Below are positions 44,833 through 55,761 of a stretch of DNA of 64,000 bases, one piece after another (position 1 is the stretch's first letter; each line of letters opens with the position of its first letter). Position numbers and translations under genes: made by a program. The notes under the pieces were generated by a model, which ran no database searches, was not told the DNA's origin, and saw only the letters and a list, made by a program, of their open reading frames with translations. The DNA is from Mantamonas sphyraenae (taxonomy: Eukaryota; CRuMs; Mantamonadidae): NCBI GenBank assembly GCA_026936335.1, contig JAPMXV010000028.1, positions 1 to 64,000 on the forward strand, in the 5' to 3' direction.

Positions 44833-47800
44833 ATGAGCGAGGAAAACACACCTGTGGATGGTAGGTCACATTGTGCAGCAGGGCATGGGCATATGTGAAG
44901 ATCTTGATTGTGTGCGGCGTCGCAAGGGTTGTCTCTGCGGATGTATGCGACACCGCGGCTCGCTGTTTGCGTGGAAAAACGCAACCTGTTCTTGTGCGTG
45001 ACCCTCCCACTGACGCCGTCGTCTCCCGCACAGTTGTCGAGGACGAAACCGTTGCTACTGAGGAAGAGGAGGAGAAGGAGCCCGAGTACAACGAGGAGGA
45101 GTGGGAGCTGAGCGACATGCGCGGCGAGTGCGAGTGGAAGGTGGAGAACTTTTTGGAGCTGGGAGAAGAGCGGATCTTTGGCCCCGAATTTGACGAGAGC
45201 CCCAAGTACAAATGGTAGGTGCCGCAGTCGTGCCATCCTGCCTGTGCACACCGTATGCGTGTCCTCCCTCCCCTACGCCCTTTCCCGCAACGCCTGCTCC
45301 TCGCCCACGCCTGCATCGCCCACCTGCGCAAGTGTCGAATTCACCCTCTCGGCCGATTTGCAAACTCTGGCCCTTGGCAGCCCCGCCCCCACCTTTTTGC
45401 CACGGTCCCCACCTCCCGCCTTGCCCGCGCACGGGCCCTCGGGTTTCCCAACCACATCTGCTTGGCCCTTTGTTTATACGATGCCTACGCCTTGTCCCTT
45501 CGCCTCTCATGCCCGTCTGCTCACACCCTCTGTGTTTTCCGGCCGCCCTCGTCCGCCCGCCACATTTTTTTTTCCCGCACCCACGTCTGCCCTTCCCTTG
45601 GCGCCCCTTGTCGTTGTTGTACCCCCACACAGGCGTCTCCTGCTCTTCCCGCACGGCAACCGTGTGCCTGACCTTTCGGTCTTTGTGCAGATGGTCGACC
45701 ACGCCAAGAAGGGCTCCGATCTGATGCACATGACCCACTTTGCCATCAGCATCACAAACACCAAGACCGGCGAAGTCGCCGTCAAGGGTACGTTGCATGT
45801 CCCCACCTGTGCCCGTTCATTGCCCAACTCCACATGCGCCTGCCACCCCTCCCATGCATGGCAGCTCTCTCTCTCGTGCGCGCAACACACCCTGCACAAC
45901 GCACTGCTTGCCCTCTCAAAAAATTCTTCCTCTCGTTCCCCGCTGCCCTTTCACCGCCAACGCCCCCACCTTTACCCACCCTTTTCCCCGTTCTCACCCC
46001 CTCTCACACACGCGTATCTCACAGATGCTCACCATCGTTTCAACAAGAACGACTCCGATTGGGGCTTCAACACGTTCATGAAGCTGTCCGAGCTGCGCAA
46101 CCCGGAGAACGGGTGGATCGCAGAGGACGGCTCGCTGACCCTCAAGATCGAGATGCAGGGTTTCCGCGACACCGTTCGCTCCGATCGCATCTTCTATTCC
46201 TACGACTACGATTCGCGCAAGGCCACAGGCTTTGTCGGCCTCCAGAACCAGGGCGCAACCTGCTACATGAACTCGCTGCTCCAGACCCTGTACCACACCG
46301 CCGAGTTCCGCAAGGCCGTGTATCACATGCCCACCGAGAACGACGAGACCAACAACAGCATCCCCCTTGCCCTCCAGCGTCTTTTCTACAACCTCCAGCA
46401 TTCGCCCGAGGCAGTCGAAACCAAGGAACTCACAAAGTCCTTTGGCTGGGACGCGTACGACTCGTTCACCCAGCACGACGTCCAGGAGCTCAACCGTGTG
46501 CTCTGTGACAACCTTGAAGGCAAGATGAAGGGCACAGTCGTCGAAGGCACCGTCGAAAAGATGTTCCAGGGCACCCTGCGCAACTACATCGACTGCATCA
46601 ACGTCGACTACACCTCCACCCGCGACGAGGCCTTCTACGACGTCTCTCTCAACGTCAAGGGCTGCGACAACATCTACGAGTCCTTCGATTCGTACATCAA
46701 GCCCGAAATCATGGACGGCGAGAACCAGTACCGCGCCGAGGGCCATGGTCTGCAAGACGCCAAGCGCGGCTGTGCCTTCATGAAGTTCCCTCCCGTGCTC
46801 ATGATCCACCTCAAGCGCTTCGAGTACGACTTTGAGCACGACGCCATGGTCAAGGTCAATGACAAGTACGCCTTCCCGCCCATGATCGAGCTCGACAAGT
46901 ACCTCCACGAGGACGCCGACCACAGCGTGCCCCAGACCTACGAGCTCCACGGCGTTCTTGTCCACTCGGGTGATGTCCACGGCGGCCACTACTACGCCTT
47001 CCTGCGACCCACCGCCGAGAACCAGTGGTTCAAGTTTGACGACGAGCGCGTAACCACCGCCTCCGCCAAGCAGGCCATCCAGGACAACTACGGCGGCGCC
47101 GACAGCCTCAGCTACACCCTCGGTGGCAAGTCTCTCAACAGCACCAGCAAGCGCCACACCAACGGCTACATGCTTGTGTATGTCCGCATGGCCGACATGC
47201 ACCACGTTCTCGAGCCCGCCAAAGAGGAGGACGTGCCCGAGACTCTCCACGAGCGCTTCCTGCGCGAGCAGGAGGAGCAGGACAAGAAGCGTCAGGAAAA
47301 GGCAGACGCACACAAGTACTGTCAGCTGCGCATCGCCCGCGCCGAGGACCTCATCAAGCACGAGGGTTTCGACCTCTTTGACTACAAGCAGGAGTCTGAA
47401 ACCGTCGTCAAGATCCTCAAGACCTGCACTGTTGCCGAGGCCAAGGAGCAGCTCGCCGAGCAGATCGACGTGCCCGCCTGGCGCCAGCGCTGGTGGCACT
47501 GGGTCTCGCGTCAGAACAAGACCACGCGTCCCGACGTCCCGCTCACCCAGCAGGAGGAGAACAAGATGATCATGGAGGTCTGGCGCTACCAGTCCGACAT
47601 CAATGTCTACGTGGAAATTGCTCCCGAGGACACCAAGGAACCCGAAGTGGACGAAGCTGCCGGCCCAGGAGGCAAGGCCGCATCTGTCTTCCCCGACTTT
47701 GTCGATGGTGACGCCTTGATGAGCTTCAAGTTCTACGACCCGACCAACAAGGAACACCCGCTCAGGTTCATCGGCAACAAGACCGTCAAGGTGACCGAGA

Positions 47801-48966
47801 CGCTCAACAGCATGACTCCCATGCTCCTGGAGATGGCTGGCCTTCCCGAAGGCACCGTCCTTCAGGGCTACGAGGAGATCAAGCCCGGCATGGTCGACGC
47901 GCTCAACGCTGACAAGAGCCTTAAGGATGCAGACATCGGCACCGGTGACCTCATCACCGTCCAGGTTGCCCTGAGCGAGGAAGAGGCCGCACAGGAGATG
48001 GCCAAGTGCACAGACTACTACGAGTACATCCAGCACCGCGTTAACGTGCGTTTCCGCGACATCAGCAACCCCAAGGAGGACGCCGTGGTTATGGAGATGA
48101 GCAAGAAGATGCCGTACGACACTGTCGACGCAGCCCTTGCAGAGAAACTGGGCGTGGAGCCGCTCCACCTGCGCTTCACCGCTCACAACACCTTCTACGA
48201 CCAGCCCAAGACGCACAAAATCAAGCGAAACGACAAGATCAAGCTCAGCGACATGCTGTACGGCATGTACCAGCCGCCCACTGACATCCTCTTTTTCGAG
48301 AAGCTCGACTGCCCAATCACCGAGCTGGAGAACAAGAAGAGCGTCAAGGTGCGCTGGTTTTCCTCGCAAGTCAAGGCCGGCAAGGAACACACCTTGCTGC
48401 TGCCCAAGGACGGCAAGGTCCAGGAGCTGCTCGATCGTGTTGCCGAGCTGGAGGAGCTTGACGCCGAAAATGGCTCGGGCAAGCTGCGTCTGCTCGAGGT
48501 CTGGCATTCCAAGATCACCAAGACCATGCTGCCCACCGACTCGATCTACCTGATCAGCGACTACGCCACCTGGCGCGTCGAGGAGATCCCCAAGGAAGAG
48601 GCCGAGGCAACCGACGACGACCGTGTCGTGCGCGTGCAGCACGTGCAGAAGGAGTCTCCTCTGCTGCGCATGTTTGGTGACCCGTTCTTCTTTGTGCTCC
48701 ACGCCAATGACACTGTCGCTGACGTGCGTGCCCGTCTCCAGGCCAAGCTTGGCATCGAGGACGAAGAGTTCAAGACCTGGAAGTTGGCCATGTGCTCCTT
48801 CCTGCGCATTGATCACTACCTCGAGGACGATGAGGACCTTTCCAAGCTCAACTTTATCTCTAGCGAGTATCTTGGCCTGGAGCACAAGGATACCACCCCG
48901 CACACAACTTCGCGCGGCGGCGGTCACTCCATGTTCCGCGAGAAGGCCATTGTCATCAAGAACTGA
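44833..48966 (+). CDS. USP7: Ubiquitin carboxyl-terminal hydrolase 7 (USP7/HAUSP)
   Basis: This is a nuclear/cytosolic deubiquitinase. Exons 44833-44860, 45034-45214, 45633-45787 and 46025-48966 give 1101 residues, essentially the human length. An N-terminal acidic segment leads to a MATH/TRAF domain (CEWKVENF, WRLLLFPHGN, GSLTLKIEM). The catalytic domain follows, with the Cys box NQGATCYMNSLLQTL (Cys about 201) and the His box VHGGHYYAFLRP (His about 443). The C-terminal ubiquitin-like repeats follow, with KCTDYYEYIQHRV, HNTFYDQPK and FFEKLDCPI. Introns contain CTGAC in the first and long pyrimidine tracts in the others. The stop lies 49 bp before the outer edge of the left inverted-repeat arm. 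Confidence 0.97.
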
Positions 48967-49412
48967 AGGAAATGAACATCCAGGACTGCCAATTTCTCAC
49001 CGTGCTCTTGACAGGAACGGCCAAGGGCTCCAAGTCGTGTGTGCTGCTGTGAGTTGATGGATGCAAGGGGACCAGAAGAAACTGTGGCTGGCCGCGGGTG
49101 AGAAAGTGGAATGAAAGGCGCACCGAGTGTGAGATTGGCTTCGCAGTGCACAGAAGAGCACCGCACACTGAATGCAAGCGACCTGAAAGCGGGTTTGGCC
49201 ACACGAAGGGTTGTCATTGCGCATGGGCGGGCATCAAAAAAACAAAAAAAACCGTCTCTTTTGAGATTCGCTTGCACGCCGGATCGTCACCAAGAAAGAC
49301 AAAACACCAACTGTTGAACGAGTCTGTACTCTCAAACACACCAACAAACCCCGTGCTTAGGCAAGAAAGCAAAAACCTATTTCTTTCAAGAAACCAACCA
49401 ACACCAAGAAGA
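48967..49412 (+). promoter_or_regulatory. USP7 3' end, repeat breakpoint and PABP 5' flank
   Basis: Of these 446 bp, 48967-49015 are unique, and everything from 49016 is inside the inverted repeat. It includes a kinesin-tail fragment (49016-49052). The upstream region of the left PABP copy follows, with TTGGC at about 49134 and 49195, an A/T-richer stretch and an A-rich run (about 49236-49250). No other gene is seen. Confidence 0.5.
49016..49052 (+). pseudogene. Orphan kinesin 3'-end fragment (CaaX tail)
   Basis: These 37 bp match the end of the kinesin gene at 61717-61753, encoding TAKGSKSCVLL and a stop. Upstream the match ends abruptly, so no kinesin gene precedes it. It sits in the sense orientation 50 bp after the USP7 stop and marks the edge of the duplicated segment. 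Confidence 0.9.
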
Positions 49413-51843
49413 ATGTCGTCTGAAGGCAAGCAGCAGCAGTCGCAGGCCCAGCAGGGTCAGGGTCAACAGGGCCAGTCGCAGTTCCAGTCTCCGTCTCTGT
49501 ACGTGGGCGATCTGCACCCGGACGTGACGGAGGCAGTTCTCTTTGAGCTGTTTTCGCAGGCCGGCACGGTGCAGAGCATTCGCGTGTGCCGTGACTCGAT
49601 TACGCGCCGTTCTCTCGGCTACGCGTACATCAACTACCAGTCGACGATGGATGGTAGGTTTATGCGGAGGCAGTACAACGTGCAGTGTGCATCGGATGGG
49701 ATGGCGTACGAGGTGTGAGAGAGTGCATGGGTGCGTGTGCGGTGGGGGCAGGGTTTGGTGAGGAATGGCCCTTCGCAAGAACGCTTTCCGGGTAAGGCAG
49801 CGGAGGAAGCGGTCCGGGGCCGAATGCAGGCGGAGGAGGCAGAGGCAGAGGGGACAAGAGACGGATTCGGGAGGAGGCAGGGTGTGGGCAGAGCATGGGG
49901 TGTACGGGTTGCATGAGGGAGCAAGGTGGTGAGCGGGGTAGCAGCGGGCAGAAGTGCATTTTTTCGTGGACGGTGGAAAAATTTGCATGTCCGCTGGAGT
50001 GAACGGCAAAGGGCAAAGAGAATGGGTGTGTAGCAATGACTGACACAACAACAACGGGTGTGGCCTGGTATGAACACACATGACCCCATGGAATGCATGG
50101 CGCGTACATGACACACACACACCACACACACACCACACAGCCGAGCGTGCTCTGGACACGCTGAACTTTACGTCGATCAACGGACAGCCGTGCCGTGTGA
50201 TGTGGTCGCACCGTGACCCGAGCCAGCGCAAGAGCGGCCAGGGCAACATCTTTATCAAGAACCTGGACGAGTCGATCAACAACAAGGCGCTGTACGACGT
50301 GTTCAGCTCGTTCGGAAACATCCTGAGCGCCAAGGTGGCGATGGACCAGCAGGGCAACAGCAAGGGCTACGGCTTTGTGCAGTTTGACAGCGACGAAGGA
50401 GCGCAGAAGGCCATCGACAAGGTGAACGGCATGCTTCTGAACGACAAGAAGGTGTTTGTGGGCCCGTTTGTGCCGAAGAAGGAGAGGCAGAAGAACGGCG
50501 AGCGCAACTTTACCAATGTGTACGTGAAGAACGTGGCACTGGCGGTGACGGAGGAGGAGCTGGAGGAGCTGTTCAGCAAGTACGGCGAGATCACGTCCCT
50601 GGTGATCATGCAGAAGAAGGTGAAGGCCAGCGTGGCACAGAAGCTGCTGGAGGGCAAGGGCAACTCGGAGGGGGAAGAGGACGGCGAAGGAGAGGAGGAG
50701 GAGGAAGAGGGCGAGGAGGGCAAGAAGGAGGGCGAAGAGGGCGAGAAGGAGGAGGCAGGCGCAGATGATGAGGAGATGGTGACGGTGTCGCGGGGCTTTG
50801 GGTTTGTGAACTTCAAGGAGACGTCGGCAGCACGTGCAGCAGTGGACGAGCTGGACGGATTCGAGCTGAAGGGACAGGCATTGACGGTGACGCGTGCGCA
50901 GAAGAAGAGCGAGCGCCAGCAGGAGCTGCAGAAGAAGTTCCAGCAGATGCGTGAGGAGCGTCTGAACCGATACCAGGGCGTGAACGTGTACGTGAAGAAC
51001 CTGGACGACGCAGTGGACGACCAGAAGCTGCGGGAAGAGTTTGCACCGTTTGGAACGATCACGAGCTCCAAGGTGATGGTGGACGAGAAGGGCAACTCGA
51101 AGGGCTTTGGGTTTGTGTGCTTCTCGTCTGCTGAGGAGGCGACCAAGGCAGTGACGGACATGAACGGCAAGCACATCGGACAGAAGCCGATCTACGCGGC
51201 TCTGGCTCAGCGCAAGGAGGTGCGCCGTGCACAGCTGGAGGCGCAGCATGCGCAGCGTCAGAACGCGCTGCGCATCCAGCAGCAGGGGAACATGCAGCAG
51301 CAGAACCAGATGTATGCGCAGCAGGCACAGATGTTCTACCAGCAGCAGGCACAGCAGCAGATGGGACCGAACGGACGTCTGGTGTACAACGTGGTGCCGC
51401 AGTTTGGACGTGGGCAGGGTCAGCAGGGCCAGCAGCAGGGATTTGTGGTGCCGCAGCAGCAGCAGCAGGCTCAGCAGCAGCAACGCCAACAGCGCAACCC
51501 GAACCAGAACGTGCAGAGGCAGCAGGGTGGACAGCAGCAGGGTGGACAGCAGCAGCAGGGTGGCGAGGGTGACAGCATGGAGGCACTGACGATCACGGAG
51601 CTGACGTCTGCAAGCCCCGCCGAGCAGAAGGACATGCTGGGCGACCGTCTGTTCCCGCTGGTGAACGACCTGGAGGAGATCCCGGACATGGACACGGCCG
51701 CCAAGATCACAGGCATGCTTCTGGAGATGGACAACTTTGAGCTGCTCCATCTGCTGGAGGTGCCCGAGGCACTGGCAGCCAAGGTTGGCGAGGCGCAGAA
51801 GGTGCTGCAGGCTCACATGCAGCAGCAGGGCGGTGAGCAGTAA
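49413..51843 (+). CDS. PABPC: Cytoplasmic poly(A)-binding protein, left copy
   Basis: This protein binds mRNA poly(A) tails and promotes translation and mRNA stability. Exons 49413-49653 and 50141-51843 give 647 residues. The Gln-rich N-terminus is followed by RRM1 ([11 protein letters not shown]; split by the intron), RRM2 ([18 protein letters not shown]), RRM3 ([18 protein letters not shown]) and RRM4 ([18 protein letters not shown]). A Gln-rich linker with QQQ/QGG repeats comes next, then a C-terminal MLLE domain ([19 protein letters not shown]). RRM3 has an acidic Glu/Lys insertion of about 45 residues between RNP2 and RNP1. The exon 2 protein is identical to that of the right copy despite synonymous and non-coding differences. 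The intron has (CA)n tracts before the acceptor. Confidence 0.96.
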
Positions 51844-52722
51844 GGAGGCTGCTGCGGAGGAGAGAGGAGGAGGAGGAGGAGGAGGAGGAGGAAGGTGGGG
51901 AGGGCAACCGGGAATTGGCACGGCGGCCAGGCACGCTGGAGAACACTCTGGGATGACAAGGAGTGGCTTGTGTGTGACCTGTGAGGCAGGGTGCAGCCCG
52001 GCCAAGGCTGGTTTTTGGGTGGGACGTGAGGAGAGGAGTTTGGGAGAGGGTGGCGGAGGAGGGAGGGAGGGGCACACAGGACAGGTGTCCAGGTGCATGG
52101 CGGGTGTTTTGGCCAAGTGCTTTGTGGGGACATGCAGAGATGAAGGAGCCCAACAACAAGAAAGGCGGGGGCGAGCGGCGGCGAGGAAGCCACAAGCCAA
52201 TGAGCAACGATGAGCGATGACGAACGGTGGGCAGAGCGTATGGCGCACTAGGGTGTGCGAGAGTGATGCACATGGTGGGAATCGCAGGTGCTCGGCAAGG
52301 CGGAGGCGAGGGGGCTCGCACGCGCAGGAGGAGCGCGCGGTCGGACGGCGGAGCAACAAGAGCAACCCGAGAACACGAACGAGCGCGTAGGGTGAGATCA
52401 AGAAGCATGACCAGGAAGCAGGAGGCACTTTTGTGTCTGCATCTGGGTGACTAGGGTGGGGTGTGGAGGGAGGAAGGGGAGGGGGAGGGGGACGGAGGGA
52501 TGGGAGATGGGAGGAAAGAGAGCGGGAAGGAGCACAGGATGGCCTCGAAGCATGAGCTACGGAGCACAAGAACAAGAGATGCACAAGTGGCGGCGTGGAG
52601 AGGCCAAGGGAGAGACACGGGCAGTGAAGAGAGGTGAGATGTGGAGGAGTGGAGAAGAGATGTGTGGTGACGAGAGTGAGAATGGTGAAATGGAGCGTCC
52701 ATCCACAGCAACAACGAGGTGA

Positions 52723-52754
<32 letters not shown>

Positions 52755-52833
52755 GGGGTGGGGATGGGGGCGTGGGTGTGTCGTTCATTTGGGCGATGGG
52801 CAGGGCGGCCGGAGCAGCGTCGGACGCTCAGGG
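51844..52833. other. Long purine-rich intergenic stretch (left arm)
   Basis: These 990 bp lie between the convergent PABP and phosphoesterase stops, far longer than the 40-80 bp usual here. The plus strand is G/A-rich, with a (GAG)n tract (about 51867-51891) and a (GT)n tract (about 52723-52752). Short ORFs in all frames look like composition artefacts. It may be a long PABP 3' UTR or a non-coding RNA. It is present in both arms. Confidence 0.5.
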
Positions 52834-54360
52834 TCAGAGAAGCTGAAAGACAACAAACCATGACACCCCGTTGAGGAGAAGATAGCCGACGCGAGCAAAG
52901 AAGGAGAATCCTCGCCGGCGAGGAAACCAGGCCAAAGTGGCAAAGGTAAGTAGCACGGCAAAGGCATAGACAAGGAGATGTGTTTTGCGGTGGGGCAACC
53001 TGCAGATGGAATAACTTAATCGCACTCTGCTGTGTGCATCCGAAGAGATGGACAAAAGGCCGACCATGGGGCGGTCTTGTCCTTGCAGCCAGCTGAAAGT
53101 GCCTACGGTATGTTCTGTGGCGCCCGAGGTGTGTTGATGACGGCAATGATCGTGGTCGTCTCCGGAGAACACATGCGAGGGCCGGATATGCTTGAGAATA
53201 GCCTCAGTGGTAGGTTTGCTGAGCAGGTTTTCGTACGAGACACCCATGCCATAGTGGAGTGGAATCGAGTCTCGTTCGCTGCCACACTGTTGCTCCCCGG
53301 GCTCCCTGTGCAGGGGGACGTGTGTAAGCAAGACACGCGGCTGCATGCACCGAGGGTCAGATTGTCGACGAAGAGTTGCATGGCAGGACGAATCGAGGAT
53401 AAAGTGCTCCGTAGCGTTGCTGCCAGCCCGCGGAGAGTCCACGTAGTCGAGACAGGAGGCACAGATGGCCACAAAGGAGACATTGAAGAGGGAAACCTCA
53501 TAGTTGAGGGGTGCAAAGTGAGTGCGGTAGTTCTCCACGCTACGCTGGGTCTGCCAGCGGTCAAAGCCCACGTCGTGGTTCCCCGGGATGAAAAGCACCT
53601 TTGGGTGCGACTGTGGACGTGTATCCATGCCAACGCAACCAGGAAACACCCGCGTGAACCGCTGATACTCATGTTCGTACTCTGCTGTGCCCCAAACGCG
53701 TCCTCCGTCAAAAAGATCTCCCAGGAAGATGATGGCGTCGGGGTCCAAAACCCCAGTCACCGCTGCAAAGCCTCGACGCATGTACTGATCCGAAAAGTGC
53801 TGCACGAGTTGCAACAGCACATGGCTTTCGATTCCGTACGAGTAAGCGTCGGTGAGCTGAGGGTCTGCGACCAGAGCAATGTGTTTGGAGCGCCAAGGTC
53901 GTTGCGCAAGCTGTGCTTCGTTTGCAAGGCGTCTGTGTCCAAACAAAGTGTTTCCGAATGCTTGATTGGACGTGTCACTTTGTCTCATCTCATCACGCAG
54001 CTGTTCAATGGATTCTTCACTGTTGGCACGTCCCTGTTGGGCCTGGATCCGCTCGTGCAACTCGGAAAGGGGGATGGTCTCTTCCTCGGCCCCTGGCCAG
54101 TGGCAAGTGAACATTGCCGCCGGATAGACCAGCCATTCGATGTAAAGGACAATCAAAAACCAAGAACACAGCAAAACCAGGAGAGGGCGGTCACGTGCCA
54201 ACTTGCCAGCCCGTGTGGCATGTCTAGGACGCACGGAGCGCTCTTTCAGCCCGTTCTGGTCTTCCTGCACATCCTGTCGCACCACTGGCAGTTCAAACAC
54301 AACGTCACCATCCCTCGGGGAGGAACCTTGGATATGGCGTCGCGAGGTTGCCGAGCGCAT
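52834..54360 (-). CDS. Cdc1/Ted1/PGAP5-like metallophosphoesterase
   Basis: This is likely an ER/Golgi membrane phosphodiesterase that trims ethanolamine phosphate from GPI-anchor mannose (Ted1/Cdc1/PGAP5 class). The single exon gives 508 residues from the ATG at 54360. An N-terminal cytosolic tail and TM segment (LLVLLCSWFLIVLYIEWLVYP) precede the catalytic motifs ALVADPQLTDAYS, IIFLGDLFDGG, FIPGNHDVG, LLTHVPLH and FSGDDHDHC, which are the di-metal ligands. Two hydrophobic C-terminal segments (LLVYAFAVLLTFATLAWF; GYLLLNGVSWFVVFQLL) follow. Its last 26 codons lie inside the left repeat arm, so the gene would stay intact in either orientation of the spacer. It is divergent from the PIN-like carrier. 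Confidence 0.88.
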   Translation of the reverse strand: MRSATSRRHIQGSSPRDGDVVFELPVVRQDVQEDQNGLKERSVRPRHATRAGKLARDRPLLVLLCSWFLIVLYIEWLVYPAAMFTCHWPGAEEETIPLSELHERIQAQQGRANSEESIEQLRDEMRQSDTSNQAFGNTLFGHRRLANEAQLAQRPWRSKHIALVADPQLTDAYSYGIESHVLLQLVQHFSDQYMRRGFAAVTGVLDPDAIIFLGDLFDGGRVWGTAEYEHEYQRFTRVFPGCVGMDTRPQSHPKVLFIPGNHDVGFDRWQTQRSVENYRTHFAPLNYEVSLFNVSFVAICASCLDYVDSPRAGSNATEHFILDSSCHATLRRQSDPRCMQPRVLLTHVPLHREPGEQQCGSERDSIPLHYGMGVSYENLLSKPTTEAILKHIRPSHVFSGDDHDHCRHQHTSGATEHTVGTFSWLQGQDRPMVGLLSISSDAHSRVRLSYSICRLPHRKTHLLVYAFAVLLTFATLAWFPRRRGFSFFARVGYLLLNGVSWFVVFQLL

Positions 54361-54449
54361 GTCCGAGGGGGTTGCGTAGTGGTTGTTGGCGCAATGGTGC
54401 GGCAGCTCCACCAGCCGCCCCACCCTGGAATCCACTCACAGTTCCGTGC
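54361..54449. promoter_or_regulatory. Divergent promoter, phosphoesterase / PIN-like carrier
   Basis: There are 89 bp between starts, with TTGGC at 54386-54390 (extended TTGGCGCAA). Confidence 0.45.
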
Positions 54450-55721
54450 ATGAGCCAGCCCGTTGCCGACATTGGCTCGCTCTTTGCAGCGTCTGCATCG
54501 GCCATTGCACAGGTGTTTGTGGTCTGCCTCTTGGGTTTCCTCGTTGCCAAGAAGGGCATGTTTGACGAGGCTCAACAAAGGTTCACCAGCTCCCTCATCT
54601 TCAATGTCTTTCTCCCTGGACTCCTCTTTGGCAACATTGCACGTGCCCTTTCGCCCGAGAAGCTCGCGCTTCTGTGGATTTTCCCCGTGTGTTCCTTCCT
54701 CTACATGGCCCTCTCATCCCTCATGGCTACTCTCCTGTTTGAGCGTCTGTTTCCTGGTCCTGACCGAGCGCTCTCCAGTGCCTTTGTCGTCGCCTCGAGC
54801 GTGCAGAACCAGGGGTACTTGCCGTTGGCGATCGTCGCAGCCGTTGCCGGTCCCGGCAGACCCTTTTCCGAAGAGGAAGGCGCAGAGGGCATTGCCTTCA
54901 TTTCCATGTTTTTCATTCTGGGCTCATTTGGCCTTTGGGCGTGGGGCTTCAACCGCATCTCCTCGCGCAAAGAACACACAGAGACCGAAAGCGCTGGCCG
55001 CGACACTTCCATCCTGGGAATTGCCAAGGATCTGTGCACCAAACCACCCATTGTGGCCATGTTCTTGTCGCCGCTTGGCCTTATCCCCGGATTCAACGAT
55101 CTGCTCTTTGGTCCTGGAGGTGGGCTTCAGTGGCTCGGCTCCGCAATCGACTCCCTGGGCCAAGGAGCCATCCCGCTCAGCCTGCTCGTGCTCGGCGGCA
55201 ACCTCGCCTTTGTTCCGCTGCCTCCCAAGTGGACACAGTGGATGCATCGTCGGCCTACGCGCAATGCCTCGGTGCAGCCTGCAGCAATGTCCACCGTCGA
55301 GGCGCTGCCGGTGGTTTCGTCGAAAGAGGCTGCCGCGTGGACGGATTCTGCAGACGAGATCGAGCAGGAGCTGAACGATGAGCAGGAAGATGGGCAACCC
55401 GCTAAACGCAAGCAACTGCAGCTGACAGCAGGGAATTTTGCAAGTGTCATGGGCATCCGGTACCTGTTCGCGCCGGGTGTGGCCTTTTCCCTCGTCCAGC
55501 TGGTTCTGCTGTTGCCCTTTGTCGACACCACAAATCGAATGGTTAAATTTGTGCTTTTGATTGAAGGTGTGACCCCCACGGCCATGAACATGGCTGTGTT
55601 GACCCAACTGACACACACAGGGGAGCTGGAAGTTTCTGCCCTCATGTTTGTACAGTACGTCAGCGGAATCATCATTCTCACCCTATGGACGTTTCTCATT
55701 CTCGTATACAGCACCCAGTGA
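54450..55721 (+). CDS. Auxin efflux carrier (PIN/PILS-like) family transporter
   Basis: This is a membrane transporter of the AEC/PIN-like superfamily, which in fungi and protists resides in the ER or vacuole. The single exon gives 423 residues. Five N-terminal spans (VCLLGFLVAKKGMFDEAQ, FLPGLLFGNIARALSPEK, ASSVQNQGYLPLAIV) are separated from a C-terminal bundle by a charged cytosolic loop. The loop is Glu/Gln/Lys-rich, at about 55340-55420. The C-terminal bundle ends with VTPTAMNMAVLTQL, resembling the conserved bundle of PILS proteins. VQNQGYLPLAI corresponds to the N-x-x-N/P crossover region of the family. The substrate in a non-plant organism is unknown. It converges with the thioredoxin gene, 40 bp apart. 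Confidence 0.87.
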   Translation: MSQPVADIGSLFAASASAIAQVFVVCLLGFLVAKKGMFDEAQQRFTSSLIFNVFLPGLLFGNIARALSPEKLALLWIFPVCSFLYMALSSLMATLLFERLFPGPDRALSSAFVVASSVQNQGYLPLAIVAAVAGPGRPFSEEEGAEGIAFISMFFILGSFGLWAWGFNRISSRKEHTETESAGRDTSILGIAKDLCTKPPIVAMFLSPLGLIPGFNDLLFGPGGGLQWLGSAIDSLGQGAIPLSLLVLGGNLAFVPLPPKWTQWMHRRPTRNASVQPAAMSTVEALPVVSSKEAAAWTDSADEIEQELNDEQEDGQPAKRKQLQLTAGNFASVMGIRYLFAPGVAFSLVQLVLLLPFVDTTNRMVKFVLLIEGVTPTAMNMAVLTQLTHTGELEVSALMFVQYVSGIIILTLWTFLILVYSTQ

Positions 55722-55761
55722 CGGCATCCAGTCAAAAATGCACTTCAATTTCATTTCAGTT

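Larger units (their letters stand above)
49016..52911. repeat. Inverted repeat, left arm (about 3.9 kb)
   Basis: This segment is the reverse complement of 57866-61753. The outer edge is at 49016 (matching 61753) and the inner edge at 52911 (matching 57866). The copies differ by a handful of substitutions, small homopolymer differences and microsatellite length. It contains the last 12 codons of a kinesin gene, all of PABP, a 1-kb non-coding stretch and the last 26 codons of the phosphoesterase gene. No terminal repeats, transposase or target duplication were seen at the edges. Confidence 0.95.

Noticed and set aside
45994-48927. A minus-strand open frame of 977 codons
   Set aside because: Antisense of the USP7 main exon; Val/Leu/Gly/Asp-rich composition artefact without family signatures.
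51844-52833. A hidden protein gene downstream of PABP
   Set aside because: All frames give Gly/Arg/Glu-rich or Pro/Ser/His-rich sequence from the purine bias, with no start context, no splice logic and no family resemblance.
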